Counted from the first letter of the stretch, positions 31,719-43,658 are shown. The stretch: 64,000 bases of DNA from Exophiala sp. HKRS030 (GCA_023897205.1 JAHWDD010000004.1:2108001-2172000); one strand, 5' to 3'. Notes: generated by a model not told the origin, from the letters alone. Numbers and translations are program-made.

Positions 31719-33195
31719 ACATGGCATTGTCCTTCGACTGATTGTGTTTCGTTCGATAAAACTTGGTTTTCGGAAAAAGTGCTATTGCTTGTGGAAAAGA
31801 CATGAGGTTCTTTCTTTTTCTACCATTGACAGCTTTGCCTTGATCATTTGATAGCAGAGCCAACCTGAATGATGTCAGGCAGATATCAACAGTGGCTGAA
31901 ATTGACTTGACTTGAGGTTAGACCGACTTCGAGCGAACGATACGAGATCGATCTTGTTCGAACGAACGGGTACCGGGCACTGCCAATACTTCGATAGCAT
32001 ATCCTGCTCGATCGAGAGATATCGACCTCGAGGCGCAATATCGGACGATATTTTAACACGCATTCGTCGCCGCTCTTCCTGCTTCCTTCCTCCCTTCCTC
32101 GGTCCACCGTCAACATCAATCCCAATCATCTTCGCCATTGTCGTCCCACGTCGTCGTTTCGCGTTCCGCCGTCCCTTCCACGTCGTAACCTCGCAATCAA
32201 CATTCCATCCTTCGATATCTTAACTCGCAGTCTCACCAACGACATCTTCCACCGAATTTTGGCTCCATGCCCGATAGTATTCGTGTCGAGAACTAACCAT
32301 CGGCAGAACCGGCCTGTTTTTCCTATGCAGCTATGATTCGTCTATGCTGCTTACGTCTCATCCGTTTTCATCCGCTGATATTCCTTCTCGTCTTCCATTT
32401 TGTCTGTGAACTCATTGTAGGGCAAGAGCTTCTAGCCCTAGTCATGGTATCTGGACGCGGTCCAGAATTCATTAGGGCTAGGGCACTTCGGTAGGTACGA
32501 TGTTATTCTGACTGGTTCATAAATGTAAAAATGATTGGCCCCAAAGGGAAAAGGAGAAAATCTTGTTGGCCAAGTCGACTTCAATATTGATCTTGGTTTT
32601 GTGGAATATACTCTATGTCTGCATGTTTGTTTACAATACATATATGGACAGCGAAGTTGCTCTCCTCCACCGTCGCAGTCATCGTTTTCTTTACAGAGTA
32701 GATACAGCGATGTTTTAGTACATATCTCGTGCCTGTTCGAGAGTCAGGGACTTCGATGTTTTCTCGGCTTCCTAGCTTCCCCCACACAGGTGAAGGCAAG
32801 AACGAGGGTTGCCGAGGGATTGTACCAACTCATTTTTATATAATGTCGATCAAATTGTGGCGAGTCATGTAAGGAATCACAAGCACTGGGGAACAATAGA
32901 ATTTGATAAAATCTGCGGTCAAAATCCAAGAATGAATTAGACCTCTACAGAACTTCCGATCGATTCCTATTCCAAGAGCCATAGGTGCTTTTTTTTGGTG
33001 TTTCACCTATTTTGATCGAACCGGTTCAGAAGCGAGAGCGCCGAATACAGAAACAAGAAAAAAAAATGAAACGACCCTGAAAAGCCCATGCGTTTTCCTG
33101 CCCATCCTCGTCGTCGTGGACCCGTATCTAGTTCTTGCGCGTCAACTTCAAAACTCCTCCACCACCCACCCTCACGAACCAGTCGGCTGGACTCA
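31719..33195. other. 1.48 kb intergenic with a leader-like CT-rich stretch
   Basis: Between the 3' ends of the SR gene and the large secreted-protein gene. At 32060-32260 the + strand has a CT-rich stretch rich in CATC and TTCC, like a fungal 5' leader, followed by a short open frame (32333-32494, 53 codons, hydrophobic middle). This could be a small unannotated gene, but the evidence is thin. Nothing else seen. Confidence 0.35.
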
Positions 33196-36100
33196 TCAAT
33201 TCTTGACTCGCTTAGCGACACCAAGGGGCTTGCGGAATGGGATGATGTATTCGGCCACGATCCCGTCGACCTCGGCCAGCGTGTCTCTTGCGTGGTGGCG
33301 ACCGTAGCCTTCGCTGGGCGGCAACGAGCGCTTGTAGCTGAGTGCCGGGTACATGTTGCCGGTGCCGCCGCGGTAAAGGCCTGCCGCGACGATGCTGGCG
33401 CTGACCATGGTCGGGTTCGAGCCGGTGGGAATATTGCCACGACTGCTGTACATGTTGCAGGTATTGTCATTCATGAAATGCCACATGCGGCAGCCGTTGT
33501 CACCGTTGTGGTCATTGTAAAAGGCGCAGAGTCGCATGCAGTCGTCGGCCGTGTTGGGCACCCCCATGTTCAATCCCGCCGCAACGGTCGCAGTGTTGAG
33601 CAGGCTCGAGCTTGTTACGCCACCAACAGTGTAGTATGAGTAGCCCAGGCAGGTCAACAACCAAATATCCGCGAGGCCAATCCGGAATGTATTGTCCGAG
33701 TGAACATGGCCGATGAATGCTCTGTCGTAGTAGTTGAGGCTCCCTCCACCACAGAGGTCCAGATTGTACAGGCTGCTTGGCGCTTGCATGAACGTGGCGT
33801 CGGTGACGTTTGGAGCAGTCGGCGTGAGCAGTCTCGCAGACCGAACACCATTGAGAACCACATTGTTTGGGAAACAACTGTTGCCTGCCACGCCACTGTT
33901 ACAAGACGCTTGCGAAGTGTATAGCGTGCATTTGTTGTTGTTGTTTGTTTCCCACTGGACAATTGTGCAACTGCCTGGCGTGTTGGCGTTGGCTGTCGTG
34001 CAAAGATCCATGCAGTACTCGAGGGAATTGACGTTGTTTACGGCTGAAGTGGTGGTACCAGCAAAAGGCGACATGAAACAGGCGATTTCGTAGACAACGG
34101 CGGGGTTGCTTGATAGCGCGACCTTTCTGTAGTTGTATGCTCCAGCTCGAATAGGATACGTCGGTATCGTGGATCCGACATTTGCACTCGCGCATAGTGT
34201 CCCAGACGCAGCTGAGCTTGCTGCGGAGGCAAGATAGTATGTTGATGCCAGCGAACTGTAGTTGGGTGGAGTTATATAGACAGAAGTAGCCGTGGTGGTC
34301 GTTGACGTCGTTGAAGATGTTGTAGTAGTTGTCGTCGGGCTGGTGGTCGTCGATGTTGTCGTCGTGGTCGTGGTCGTTGATCCTCCCGTGGTCGTTGTGG
34401 TCGTCGAGGTTGTGGTACTGGTCGTCGTTGTAGTGATTGTCGTGCTCGTCGTAGTCGTACTAGAAGCTGTAGAAGTAGTTGTTAGCGATGTAGTGATACT
34501 ACTAGAAGAAGATGAACTGGTAGAAGAAACAGATGACGTCGTGGTAGTGGTGGGGGAAGTTATCGTCGTTGTCGTCGTGGCACTACTTGTTGTGGAACTG
34601 GTAGAAGTGGTACTTGAGGTGGTGCTCGAAGTCGTACTAGAACTTGCACTTGAGGTACTTGTACTCGTTGAGCTTGTGCTCGTTGTACTTATGCTCGAAG
34701 TTGTGCTTGTTGAGGTTGTACTGGTACTTGATATAGAACTCGTTGGACTTGTACTTGTTGAGCTGGAACTCGTTGGACTTGTACTCGAAGATGTGCTTGT
34801 TGAGCTTGTACTAGAACTCGTTGGAGTTGTAGTACTGCTCGATGTGGAACTAGTGCTTGTACTTGTAGACGTACTCGAAGTGCTCGACGAGCTAACCGAT
34901 GTCGTTGTTGAAGAAACTGTAGTACTTGTTGAGCTTGTTGAACTAGGACTACTCGTTGTGCTACTTGTAGAAGAGCTTGAAGAAGTGGACGTACTCGGAG
35001 TTGTAGTTGAAGAGGTTGACGAAGTGGTATCGGCCGACGTTATAGTACTTGAGCTTGTCAATGTAGAAGTCGTCGTACTTGAGACTGTGACTGTAGAGGT
35101 CGAGGTGCTTGAGCTCGTAACTGTAGTAGTGCTGATTGACGTTGACGAACTTGAGGTCGAAATCGTGGAAGCTGTGCTGGATGATGTTGACGTACCTGAG
35201 CTCGTAGTTGTGCTAGTTGACGTCGAGGTGCTTGACGGTGTCACAGTAGTGGAAGTCGACGTACTTGAACTTGTAACTGTGGAAGTCGTGCTCGTCGAGC
35301 TGCTCGTATTTGGTCCAGAGGTAGTTGATGTAGTCGAAGTCGAAATTGCAGGAGTCGATGCGCTCGAGCTCGTGAACGTAGAAGTCGCAGTAGTTGACGA
35401 CGTCGAAGTGCTTGAGCTTGTTACTGCAGAAGTCGACAAACTTGAACTCGTGCTTATCGAAGTTGTGCTTGTAGGCGATGTCGTCGACGTACTTGAGGTG
35501 GTTACAAGAGAAGTCGATGTACTTGAACTCGTACTCGGCGACGTTGTTGACGAACTTGAGGCTGTCACAGGAGAAGTTGATGTAGTTGTACTCGTGCTGA
35601 CCGAAGTGCTTGAACTGGTTACAGGAGACGTCGACGACGTACTTGAGCTTGTTACAGGAGAAGCAGATGTACTTGAGCTCGTAATTGGCAACGTTGTTGA
35701 GGTACTTGTGCTTGTGACCACAGAAGTAGGACTGGTAGACGAGGTTGACGTACTTGGACTTGTGATTGGAGTCGTTGAACTTCCCACTGACGTTGACGTA
35801 CCTGTAGTTACAGCTGCCGTTGATGTACCTGTCGTACTGACCGTAGACGTGCTAATTGCACTAGTTGTGGTCGGGGGCGACGGTACGGTGGTACTCGTGG
35901 AAGTGGGCGCTTGAACCGATGTAGTCAGGACTGTGGAAGTCGACGTTGACGTGGCCGCAGTGACCGATGTGCTCGCAGCTGTTGAGCTAGTGACCCCTGG
36001 GTTTGTCGTGCCTAGAAAGTACTTTATTAGAATTTTGTCTTTTTTTTGGAGCAGAGTTTGAAAACATACTGCTAGACGTGCTAGAAAGAGGATTAATCAC

Positions 36101-38664
36101 AGTCGTGGTCGAGCCTGTGTAAATCAGTTAGTCACGTCTCAAACTGCACAAGTCAGATGCTTTGTGATAAGGGCAGAAAGCCTCTCCACGCAATTCTTGG
36201 ACACCGGCAAATTGACAGGACTTGAGATTTGTAACGTACCAGAAGTTACGACAAGTGAGCTTGTGGTGGTAGAAGGCGGAGACGAGCTCGAACTGATCGA
36301 ACTTGTGCCAGGTGGTGCCAAAGTAGTCGAAGATGTCGCTCCCACTGTGGTAGTGGGAGAATTAGATGCGCTGGTCGATACAGCGCCATTTGAGGACGAC
36401 AACGATGTTGACTGTGCTGGGGGTGCACTGGAGGAGCTTGTGTATGTAATTGTATTAGACGTACCGGAGCTTGTACCTGCCGCCACCGACGAACTGCCAG
36501 ATTGAGAGGTGAATTGTGGCTGCGTCACACTTTGTGTTGTTCCCGCTGGCGGACTCTGCGTAGTTACAGCTCCTGGAACGGAAGTCGTGGTCGTGGGAGG
36601 CGGTGCAGGCACGGACGACGACGTTTGTGCAATGCTGGATCCTGTAGATGCTGGCGAGTTCGTGCTTGGTCCTGGTACAGAAGTTGAAGCTGCAGGGAGC
36701 GAAGACGTCGTTCCCGACGGTACACTGCTGCCAACAGGCGAGGATGTGGTGCTTGTGAAAGGGGAAAGAGTGGATGAGGGAGAGGAGGACACTATACCTG
36801 CTGAAGTACCGCTCACGGTACCAGGAGTCGTGCTTGTACTCTGGCCAACCACCGAAGTAGTGCTTGGTCCACCAGCAGGTCCACTGCTCGTTCCAGTTGC
36901 GGAAACCGCAGGGCTAGTTTGGCTTCCAGACGTTTGACCTGTACTGGTAGCGACTATCGGTCCTGTCGAACTAACCACTACGCTCACGCTGCCACTGGAG
37001 CTCGCTGCTGGACTGCTGGTGCTGCTGGTGCTGCTGCGTTGTGCCGTGGTTGTGGTAGGCATGACCACGGGTGGTGACGTAGTGCTTGATGCTGGCATTA
37101 CCGGGGTTGTACTCGAGGCAGAGGGAGGCACTGCAATTGTTGTGCTGCTTGCTGCAGGGGTGGCTGCCGATGTACTTGAGACGGGAGGAGGTACTACTGC
37201 GGTCGTACTGCTTGCTACTGGAGTACTGACTCCAGACGTTGGGACACTCGACGGCGGCGGCGCTTCAGTTGTTTGACTTGTCTGGACTGGAGTATTCGAG
37301 TCAGTCGGCGCAGCTGTCGTCGAATCAGTAGTGCTCTCTTGGGTTATCGATGATACTTCGGAGGTGCTGATGTCTGTTGCCGCGCTTGAGACAGTTGTCG
37401 TCGTAGAATCTGGAGGTTCCATCGGCGTGGTGGTGGTTGTGGTGGTCGTCGTTGTCTCTGTCTCCTCGGTCGAGGTAGTAGAAGTCATCATTGTCGTTGT
37501 TGATGACCCATCGTCCGGAGGTGCAACAGCTTTGTTCGTATAGTCTACAGGACAGGCCGCAGCGGCTATGCCTCCAATGATGATTGGATAGCAGTTTGGC
37601 AAGGCAGGGTCGGGGAAGCCTGCATATATGTGTCCATCACTACATTGATAGAATGTTGCTGGCCCTTTATCAGTCGAATTCCATCCCAGGATACCATTCT
37701 CGAAGAACAGAGTGGTATTGACGTCGTTGGGATATGATTCCGGCGACATTGCCACAAAGATGTCGCTGGAGTTACGTCCAACAGATTCGTTTCCAGCCAA
37801 GAGTCGACCAGCCGATAGGAAATATCGAGTAGCAAATCCGCAGTTGTTGCCTGCTTCTCCGTCCTTGCCCTGGAGCAGTCCCTGAGGTGGTGCAGAAGGC
37901 AGGACTGAGTCGTCCTGTCGCTTCTCTTTTTGATACTGCATCCCGACTATTCCATACTCCCATTCTTCCTCGTACGCATCTCTCTTGACCTTCGCCCCAC
38001 CTCCGCCGAACGTAAACCCAAGCATTACCGGTGATGTTGCAGGAATGTCGGTTAGAGTCCCGGTCGGTAAGCCCTGACCTAGAGTTAGGTCTGGTTGAGT
38101 TTCTGTGACAGTGACGGTGTTTCCATTGGCGTCTGTGGTAACAATTGTCAGCACGGGTGGAATGGTCGTTGTCGCTGGTGGAGGAGCCACCGGGGGAAAG
38201 GTTTGTTGCGTGGTTGTTGAAGCGGGAGTTCCAGAAGTACTCTGCATGGTTGTAGACAGGGTGCTCGAGACGCCAGATGAAAAGGACCCTGGAGAAGCAC
38301 TTGTGCTGGACCCGGCCATCATACTGCTGGTGGAGGATGTTGAAGAGCTGCTAGTGTCTGTAGGATTGACTGTGGACGTCGTAATAGTCGTCACTATAGT
38401 GGTCGAGATATATGAAGTTGTAATGTACGTCGTCGGGGCATTGTTGATCATGATAGTATTGCCATCACCAAAGATGTTGTAAATTTGTGACGCGGATTGG
38501 ATGAACGAGCTGTAAACGGCCGGCTGCACGACAACGACACTGGTGATCGACGGTACAGGACATGGTCCACCGGGTCCGTAAGTGACTGTAGATAAAGCTT
38601 GAGCGGAGGCCACTGCAAAATACAGGGCAAAGTATGGCAAAAGGAGTGTGGGAGCCCACCACAT
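33196..38664 (-). CDS. Giant secreted Ser/Thr-rich, mucin-like protein
   Basis: Three exons, 38664-36240, 36114-36070 (45 bases) and 36011-33196, join in phase through introns of 125 and 58 bp to give about 1761 residues. The first ATG gives a signal peptide (MWWAPTLLLPYFALYFAVASA). An N-terminal globular part (about residues 230-390) has several Cys and N-glycosylation sites. Two Ser/Thr/Pro-rich stretches follow; the second (about 34300-36000) is nearly pure Ser/Thr in short degenerate repeats such as TSTSS. The C-terminal 350 residues have paired Cys-rich segments like apple/PAN modules (LEYCMDLC, ADDCMRLC). Ends with Kex2-like KR sites and no GPI signal. Probably a heavily O-mannosylated cell-surface or secreted protein involved in adhesion or protection (inference). 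Exact family not recognised. Confidence 0.8.
34300..36000. repeat. Degenerate TST/SS-coding repeat tract
   Basis: About 1.7 kb in which the minus strand encodes almost only Ser and Thr in 2-6 residue units. The strong 3-base periodicity keeps the + strand open for 540 codons of Val/Leu/Glu, which is an artefact of the repeat. Such tracts commonly expand and contract. Confidence 0.75.
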
Positions 38665-39433
38665 GTTGGGCAAGTTGTGGTTTTGCTGGAAACAAAAACA
38701 GTAGAATGAGGACCGCAGAACTCCAAACCAAACGAGTGACTGTTCCGATGAAATGTAAGTAGAATTGCAGACATGATTAGCTTATTAGAACCCCAGGAGC
38801 CACGACGCGAAAACAAAACAACCTGATCAGAATGTAGCATTCCAGAGATGTTGTCCAAGCCGACCGCGCTGCACAGACGATGGCGGGAAAGTGTGGCATA
38901 TCAGACCAAGGGATCGGCGTTCAGGAATGAAGGGAGACCTTTTTTGCGATAGAACATGAAATGCAATCATTCGAAGGACCAAGAGGGTAATGGTCCGGAC
39001 TCGATGTCCCCTGGATGTTGGTCTGGCCGTACCGCCATGGCCATGCTGCAGCAGAGGAGCTGAGAGGGTGTTGAATCTCAATGTACAATCGTGGCGCCAC
39101 GCTCAGCTAGAGAAATACGTTCCACAAACATGCTGTTTTGGCATTCTCTTTGTTTCTGGCATCACTGAAAGGTGTTTTACCTACAACTCCAAGGCGCTGT
39201 CATTGCGACGCCGAATGAAGAGAGAACTGGGTGAGAGGTTTGGAAAGCCGCCACATACCTGACATCGTGACGCCTCAATGCCAAGGAACAGGTGATAAGT
39301 CGTGACCCTGCGGGCTAAATCAGGCACTAAAATGACGCTCACAGCCCTGTCATTTCCCACCTTAAATTCTTGTTATATCATTTTCGATGACCAAAATTGT
39401 TTAGTAAATTGCCCTCGAAATGGGCGTTATCTC
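38665..39433. other. Intergenic, upstream of the secreted-protein gene
   Basis: About 770 bases between the secreted-protein start and the tRNA gene. No coding frame with family resemblance, no repeat seen. Confidence 0.35.
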
Positions 39434-39543
39434 GACACGATGGCCGAGTGGTTAAGGCGTTAGACTTGAATTGCCAGATGTATATCTAAACTTCATGTCA
39501 TCTAATGGGTTCGCCCGCGTAGGTTCAAATCCTGCTCGTGTCG
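39434..39543 (+). tRNA. tRNA-Ser (anticodon TGA) with intron
   Basis: Acceptor arms GACACGA (39434-39440) and TCGTGTC (39536-39542) pair fully, with discriminator G at 39543. The D arm is GGCCGAGTGGTTAAGGC. Anticodon loop CTTGAA (TGA at 39467-39469) is flanked by stem TTAGA and, after the intron, TCTAA (39501-39505). The intron is about 39471-39499, directly 3' of position 37. A long variable arm (GGGTTCGCCC) marks a type II tRNA, and the T arm is GTAGG-TTCAAAT-CCTGC. Decodes UCA and other UCN serine codons. Confidence 0.93.
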
Positions 39544-40114
39544 CTCTAAGCGTTTTGTTTTTGTGAATTTTTTGGTGGTTGAATCTTTAATCTTTGTGTC
39601 TTTCTTATGGCCATTGTAAATATTTACGTAGCCAACGTGTCAGGCGGCTTTCGAAGCCGTGCTATCCTCGTAACCAGAATGAAAATCCAAGGTAAGGAGA
39701 AACTTCAAGTACGAAGGAGCTCACAAACATACATTCGCACATTTCGCTACACAGGACTCTCGCGACATTTGGAACTCACCACCGCAAAGTCACAAAGTCA
39801 AACGATTCTCAGGCCGCTCAGGAGATAACAACTTCTTCCCTTTTGGAAGTCTCTATCTCCAGGCTGCAGGTCTTGCACAAAAGGTTCCCTCTATATGGAC
39901 CCAACTTCGCGAAGAACCGGACAAACAAAAGGCAGCGCCAGATCCGGCACACTGTTTACCTTTCAGACAAGTATGGTACCAGATCAGGCAAAAGCCTCTC
40001 ACAAAAACTCGATGTTCTGCCTCTGTTTTGTCAAGAATCTGCATCACAACCGCTCACTTGAGCAAGCAACCCACATTCGCGCAATATACCTGACAAGAAA
40101 CCTCTCTCACTACC
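39544..40114. other. Intergenic after tRNA-Ser
   Basis: Apart from the Pol III terminator, about 550 bases leading to the small gene at 40115. Overlapping open frames at 39850-40140 look like leader sequence, not genes. Confidence 0.35.
39553..39562 (+). terminator. RNA polymerase III terminator of tRNA-Ser
   Basis: TTTTGTTTTT begins ten bases after the tRNA 3' end, a normal Pol III stop signal. Confidence 0.7.
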
Positions 40115-40465
40115 ATGGCGTCGCAGTCCCTTCCTACTAAGATCAAAGCCAGATCTCCCTCAAAACCCAAGCCCACAACTTTGCAGGTTTCCACGAAAGA
40201 GGTCACTTCTCACGTTTCCAGATACAAGGTCCTAGATGTCGTCAAGGTCGCCATTCGCAGAACATTCACCCACCGCGACAGGAAAGCAGACACAATCGCC
40301 TCCCTCGAAGCCTTGACCCAGGAAACCGCCAACGTCAGCCGGCTGATGCTCGCCGATCACGCCGAACTGATGCGCCAGTACGAGCAAACGATACGGTCGA
40401 ACGAGGAAGAGTTGCGGGATTTTCAAAAGCAAATGGAGTATGACTTGGGACGGATCCATGTGTGA
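40115..40465 (+). CDS. Small basic, helical hypothetical protein
   Basis: 116 residues, no intron. The start lies in a strong context (CTACCATGG). The N-terminal 30 residues are Lys/Pro/Ser-rich (KIKARSPSKPKPTT). The rest is predicted helical with coiled-coil-like spacing (LMLADHAELMRQYEQTIRSN), ending MEYDLGRIHV. No motif recognised. Length, start context and ordered composition favour a real gene, but there is no family support. Confidence 0.5.
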   Translation: MASQSLPTKIKARSPSKPKPTTLQVSTKEVTSHVSRYKVLDVVKVAIRRTFTHRDRKADTIASLEALTQETANVSRLMLADHAELMRQYEQTIRSNEEELRDFQKQMEYDLGRIHV

Positions 40466-40942
40466 TTCAACGAAACAGATGGCAGATAGCATAGGCGATG
40501 AAAAGGTAACAGTATCGGCGTGCTGAAGAGGCTGGGGGCGCGGCCAAAGGAAGAAATGTCACGAGCTTATGAGTCACGAGTTTACGGGTGTGTGACAGGA
40601 ACGAAAGACACACGTTGTTCAAACCATCACAGTATACCTCAGATGCCTTTTGCAGATATCATATTTGCCATAAACACGAGGCTCTCGGAAGATTATAGTG
40701 CATTTGGAAAAGAGAACCGTCTTGAGTCAGATACTGGATGAGAGTGAACAATGTTCTACAAGTAGGATCAAGACATAGAGAATGCCATCAACGCTGCTGT
40801 CAAGAATATGATAACAAGGATCACTGCCACGATTTAATCTAGTAGCCAATTTTACGACAAGGTCGAAAGATACATGAAAACAAACACAACGCGTTCAAGT
40901 AAGACTAGTATGTATGAGGCCATGCCTGCCACAGCCTCCACT
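40466..40942. other. Convergent 3' region before UBP8
   Basis: About 480 bases between convergent genes. Nothing distinct seen. Confidence 0.35.
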
Positions 40943-42439
40943 TTACAACTTCTCAATTCTCCTAAGAGAATAAAACAACAGGTAGGCCTCTTGCCTCATC
41001 ACATCCTCCGTCGTCGTTGCGCTTACAATCTCATCGTCGAAACGAAACCACTTGTTATCTTGGCGGCAAAAGGCAAAGTAGTGGCCGTTGTGTGCGTGTT
41101 CGCCCTGGTGTACGACCACGCAATCCAGGTCGTACATGTATTTCTCCTTGTCTTCACCATTCTTCGGCGGCCGCGTCGTGTACGGTGCCATGTCGAGTTG
41201 CAAGCTAAAGTCCAGCTTGCCTTCATACTTTTCTGGCACGAAGACCCCCGTTCCAAGTTGCTTCATGCCAAATCGCTTGACGTGAACACAGAGGATCGCT
41301 GGCAATTTGCGAATTCGGGTCTGTTTGCTGGCAGACCGACGCTCCTTGCATTCTTGGCAATTGTACTGTTCTGGAGAGAGGGGTTCGGGTGCGGTAAAAC
41401 CACGCAGGCACTCGTGAATGTTTGGCACCGTGATCTTGAGTGCATCCTTGTCTTTCGCGTCGCCAGAGTTTGCGGCGTCCTTGGCAGCCTTCTTCTTCTT
41501 CTTGACTTGCTTCTTGAAGTCGAGGCTGATGCTGGAGAATTCATCTTCACGGGAAGAAACGGTATGACATGTATCGCATGTGATTTGGCTGTTTTCTCGA
41601 CCGTAAAAGACCTTGTGGAAGAAACATACGCATTGCTTTTCGATTGATGAAATGCCATTCGCTTCGTTGATGCTATTCGTCTTTTCTGGGACCTTGTATT
41701 GAGCCACTCCCTCGTGGAGACGGTCGACAATCTGCATGAACCATTCTTGGGCGTCCTGCTGGCCTTTCCCAGACATTTCAGGGATGTTTTTCCATGACGC
41801 GAACAGGAGGGGGACGGCGTGAGCGGGGGTAGGTTGATCGACGATGGTGACATCAGAAAACACTTCGGTCATCCCACAAGCGACACAGCTTTGCTGTTCT
41901 TTCTTTTCTTCATCCTCATCTTCGGAATCGGAATCGTTTTTCTTGTCGGGTTCTTTAGAGATTGGACAAGTGTGAGTAGGATGGCCCATGCCGAGAAAGT
42001 AGCTTGCCAGAATGGGATTGTGAACCATCATTTGAAGAACGGCATTCATGTAACACGTCTCACCAAGGTTGAACAGGCCTCGAACACCAATCCGGCCGCA
42101 GGGACGTTGAGAAGTGTTGGTAGTCAGGTATGAGTCGTCTTCGTCGCTGGCCTCTGCGAATTTGCGTTTCTTGTTGGTGTTGGACAAGGTTGGATCGTAG
42201 ACAAGATCGTTGCAGTGTCCACAATAAACGGTCTTTTGACTGACTGCGAATTCGTGCTGGGTCTCCTCAAAGTGCTTGTTCAAGGTAGGGAAACTGCCGG
42301 GGGTAGAGCAATCGAGACAGATATATTGTACCAAGTCTTCGCCGCTAAGATGTTTGGACCGAAATTGTCGGATTTTGTTGATGACATCACTATTCATATG
42401 CTCGCAGCCAGCTGCCGGCATATACATAGAGAACGGCAT
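40943..42439 (-). CDS. UBP8: SAGA deubiquitinase Ubp8/USP22
   Basis: 498 residues, no intron, starting at the first ATG (MPFSMYMPAAG). Expected to remove ubiquitin from histone H2B within the SAGA deubiquitinase module, with Sgf11, Sus1 and Sgf73. The N-terminal ZnF-UBP carries C12/H14, C41/C44, H56/H62 and C73/C76. The USP domain has the nucleophile C129 in NLGETCYMN, H453 in HNGHYFAFC and D468 in WFRFDDE. A structural zinc site is formed by C288/C291 and C361/C364. The usual Asn two residues before the nucleophile (NLGNTC) is Glu here, and a Lys-rich insertion sits at 311-320. A second USP identity is unlikely given the ZnF pattern and overall length. Confidence 0.93.
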   Translation of the reverse strand: MPFSMYMPAAGCEHMNSDVINKIRQFRSKHLSGEDLVQYICLDCSTPGSFPTLNKHFEETQHEFAVSQKTVYCGHCNDLVYDPTLSNTNKKRKFAEASDEDDSYLTTNTSQRPCGRIGVRGLFNLGETCYMNAVLQMMVHNPILASYFLGMGHPTHTCPISKEPDKKNDSDSEDEDEEKKEQQSCVACGMTEVFSDVTIVDQPTPAHAVPLLFASWKNIPEMSGKGQQDAQEWFMQIVDRLHEGVAQYKVPEKTNSINEANGISSIEKQCVCFFHKVFYGRENSQITCDTCHTVSSREDEFSSISLDFKKQVKKKKKAAKDAANSGDAKDKDALKITVPNIHECLRGFTAPEPLSPEQYNCQECKERRSASKQTRIRKLPAILCVHVKRFGMKQLGTGVFVPEKYEGKLDFSLQLDMAPYTTRPPKNGEDKEKYMYDLDCVVVHQGEHAHNGHYFAFCRQDNKWFRFDDEIVSATTTEDVMRQEAYLLFYSLRRIEKL

Positions 42440-43162
42440 ACTGATAGAAGATCGTCTGAAGCTCTCGCACCGGAAGGAGTCCAAAGAAAAGAGAGGAGTT
42501 GTGGTTCTTGGTTCAGGAGATCCGTCGTGCCGACGAGAGAAAGAAGCGTCGCGGATATGGGCAAGCTGTTTTACCTACACCAGAACTCGTTGAATAGCTC
42601 TATTGAGGCTATTGTACCTGAAGAATTTTTCACGGACAATAACATTCGAAAATTTACTGTGTTGATTGAATGGTGTGGCAGAAAACACACTGTTTGCTGG
42701 TTCGAGATTCAAAAGTTCTTCGGATATACGGACCAATAATTAACGCTAAAAATAAGCCTCGTGAGGCTCGGCTTCAGCCTCGTCGACGGTAGCACCGTAC
42801 CTTGTGCATGCCCATATGTCATATATGCGTCGTTAAGCAGGCATGCATTCTATATGGCGGGCTGGAGAAAAGAGCAATAGAGGCTGGAACATCTGGTCTT
42901 ACCAGCGCCTTTCAAACATTGTTCAGCCAAAAACCCAGTTTGATGGGTAACACGATCGGCTAGTTAAATATCTTGAATGTCAACGCTTTAATTCATCATT
43001 ATTTCTACGATGAAAGAACTGCTGTTTTCGTTGTAAACTGTGTTTGCTTTGTGTCTACTCCATGTATCATGAGAAAACCAGACAGCCGATATTGCTGTAG
43101 GCAAGCACCCGATAAGACCTCGTAGCATATCTCTTCTCGTAGTGCTTTCAGCGGCGCCGTCC
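42440..43162. other. Intergenic, UBP8 promoter side
   Basis: About 720 bases. Contains the short perfect hairpin GCCTC-GT-GAGGC near 42756-42767 and ACGGT-AGC-ACCGT shortly after. No gene supported. Confidence 0.35.
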
Positions 43163-43658
43163 TCAGCCCAAGATCTCTGGTCTGAGATATTCAAGAATAG
43201 CATTGACATCCGCCTCACCACGGGCATGAAGATGGATAGCCAGCTCGAACAGAAAGAACAAGCGATCCGAGTCTCCCGTAAGGAAGGGGTCGGTGAGATT
43301 AATCCTCGTCATTTCGACCAAGATCTCATCGACCAACATGAGCATGGTAGTCGCGTATCTGAGACCGTCAAATGCCACTCTCTGCTTGAAGTCAAGTCTC
43401 GCCATTCTATCGACGGCCTCCAAATTTCTTCCTCCATCAAGTGTAGGCCGCACTGTTTCCGTTTCGCCCTCGATGAATCGTAGTGCCGAATGGAAGCTAA
43501 GCTGTCGACGTATGTTGGTCATGGTCAGAAACAGCATGGTACCACCGTCGCCGCCATCAGTGATGGCAAAATCGAATAGCGTCCCTAAAATTAACCCTTA
43601 GAAAGGTCGGCACAATCGTGAGAAGGTTCAACATACGTGGGTTCTGTTCCTCAGCCAT
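43163..43658 (-). CDS. Small two-exon hypothetical protein
   Basis: Exons 43658-43637 and 43584-43163, with a 52 bp phase-1 intron (donor GTATGT, acceptor TTTTAG), give 147 residues starting MAEEQNPRTLFDF. The protein is mostly helical (LRYATTMLMLVDEILVEM, DRLFFLFELAIHLHARG) and soluble. No family recognised. The splice is supported by standard signals and by extending the frame to an ATG, but there is no homology check. It lies about 190 bases downstream of DAM1 on the same strand. Confidence 0.6.

Noticed and set aside
34292..35914. 540-codon open frame on the + strand rich in Val, Leu and Glu
   Set aside because: It is the exact antisense of the Ser/Thr repeat tract; the three-base periodicity keeps it open. 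No protein-like pattern.
42215..42739. 174-codon + strand frame overlapping the UBP8 start
   Set aside because: Mostly antisense to the UBP8 zinc finger; no family match.
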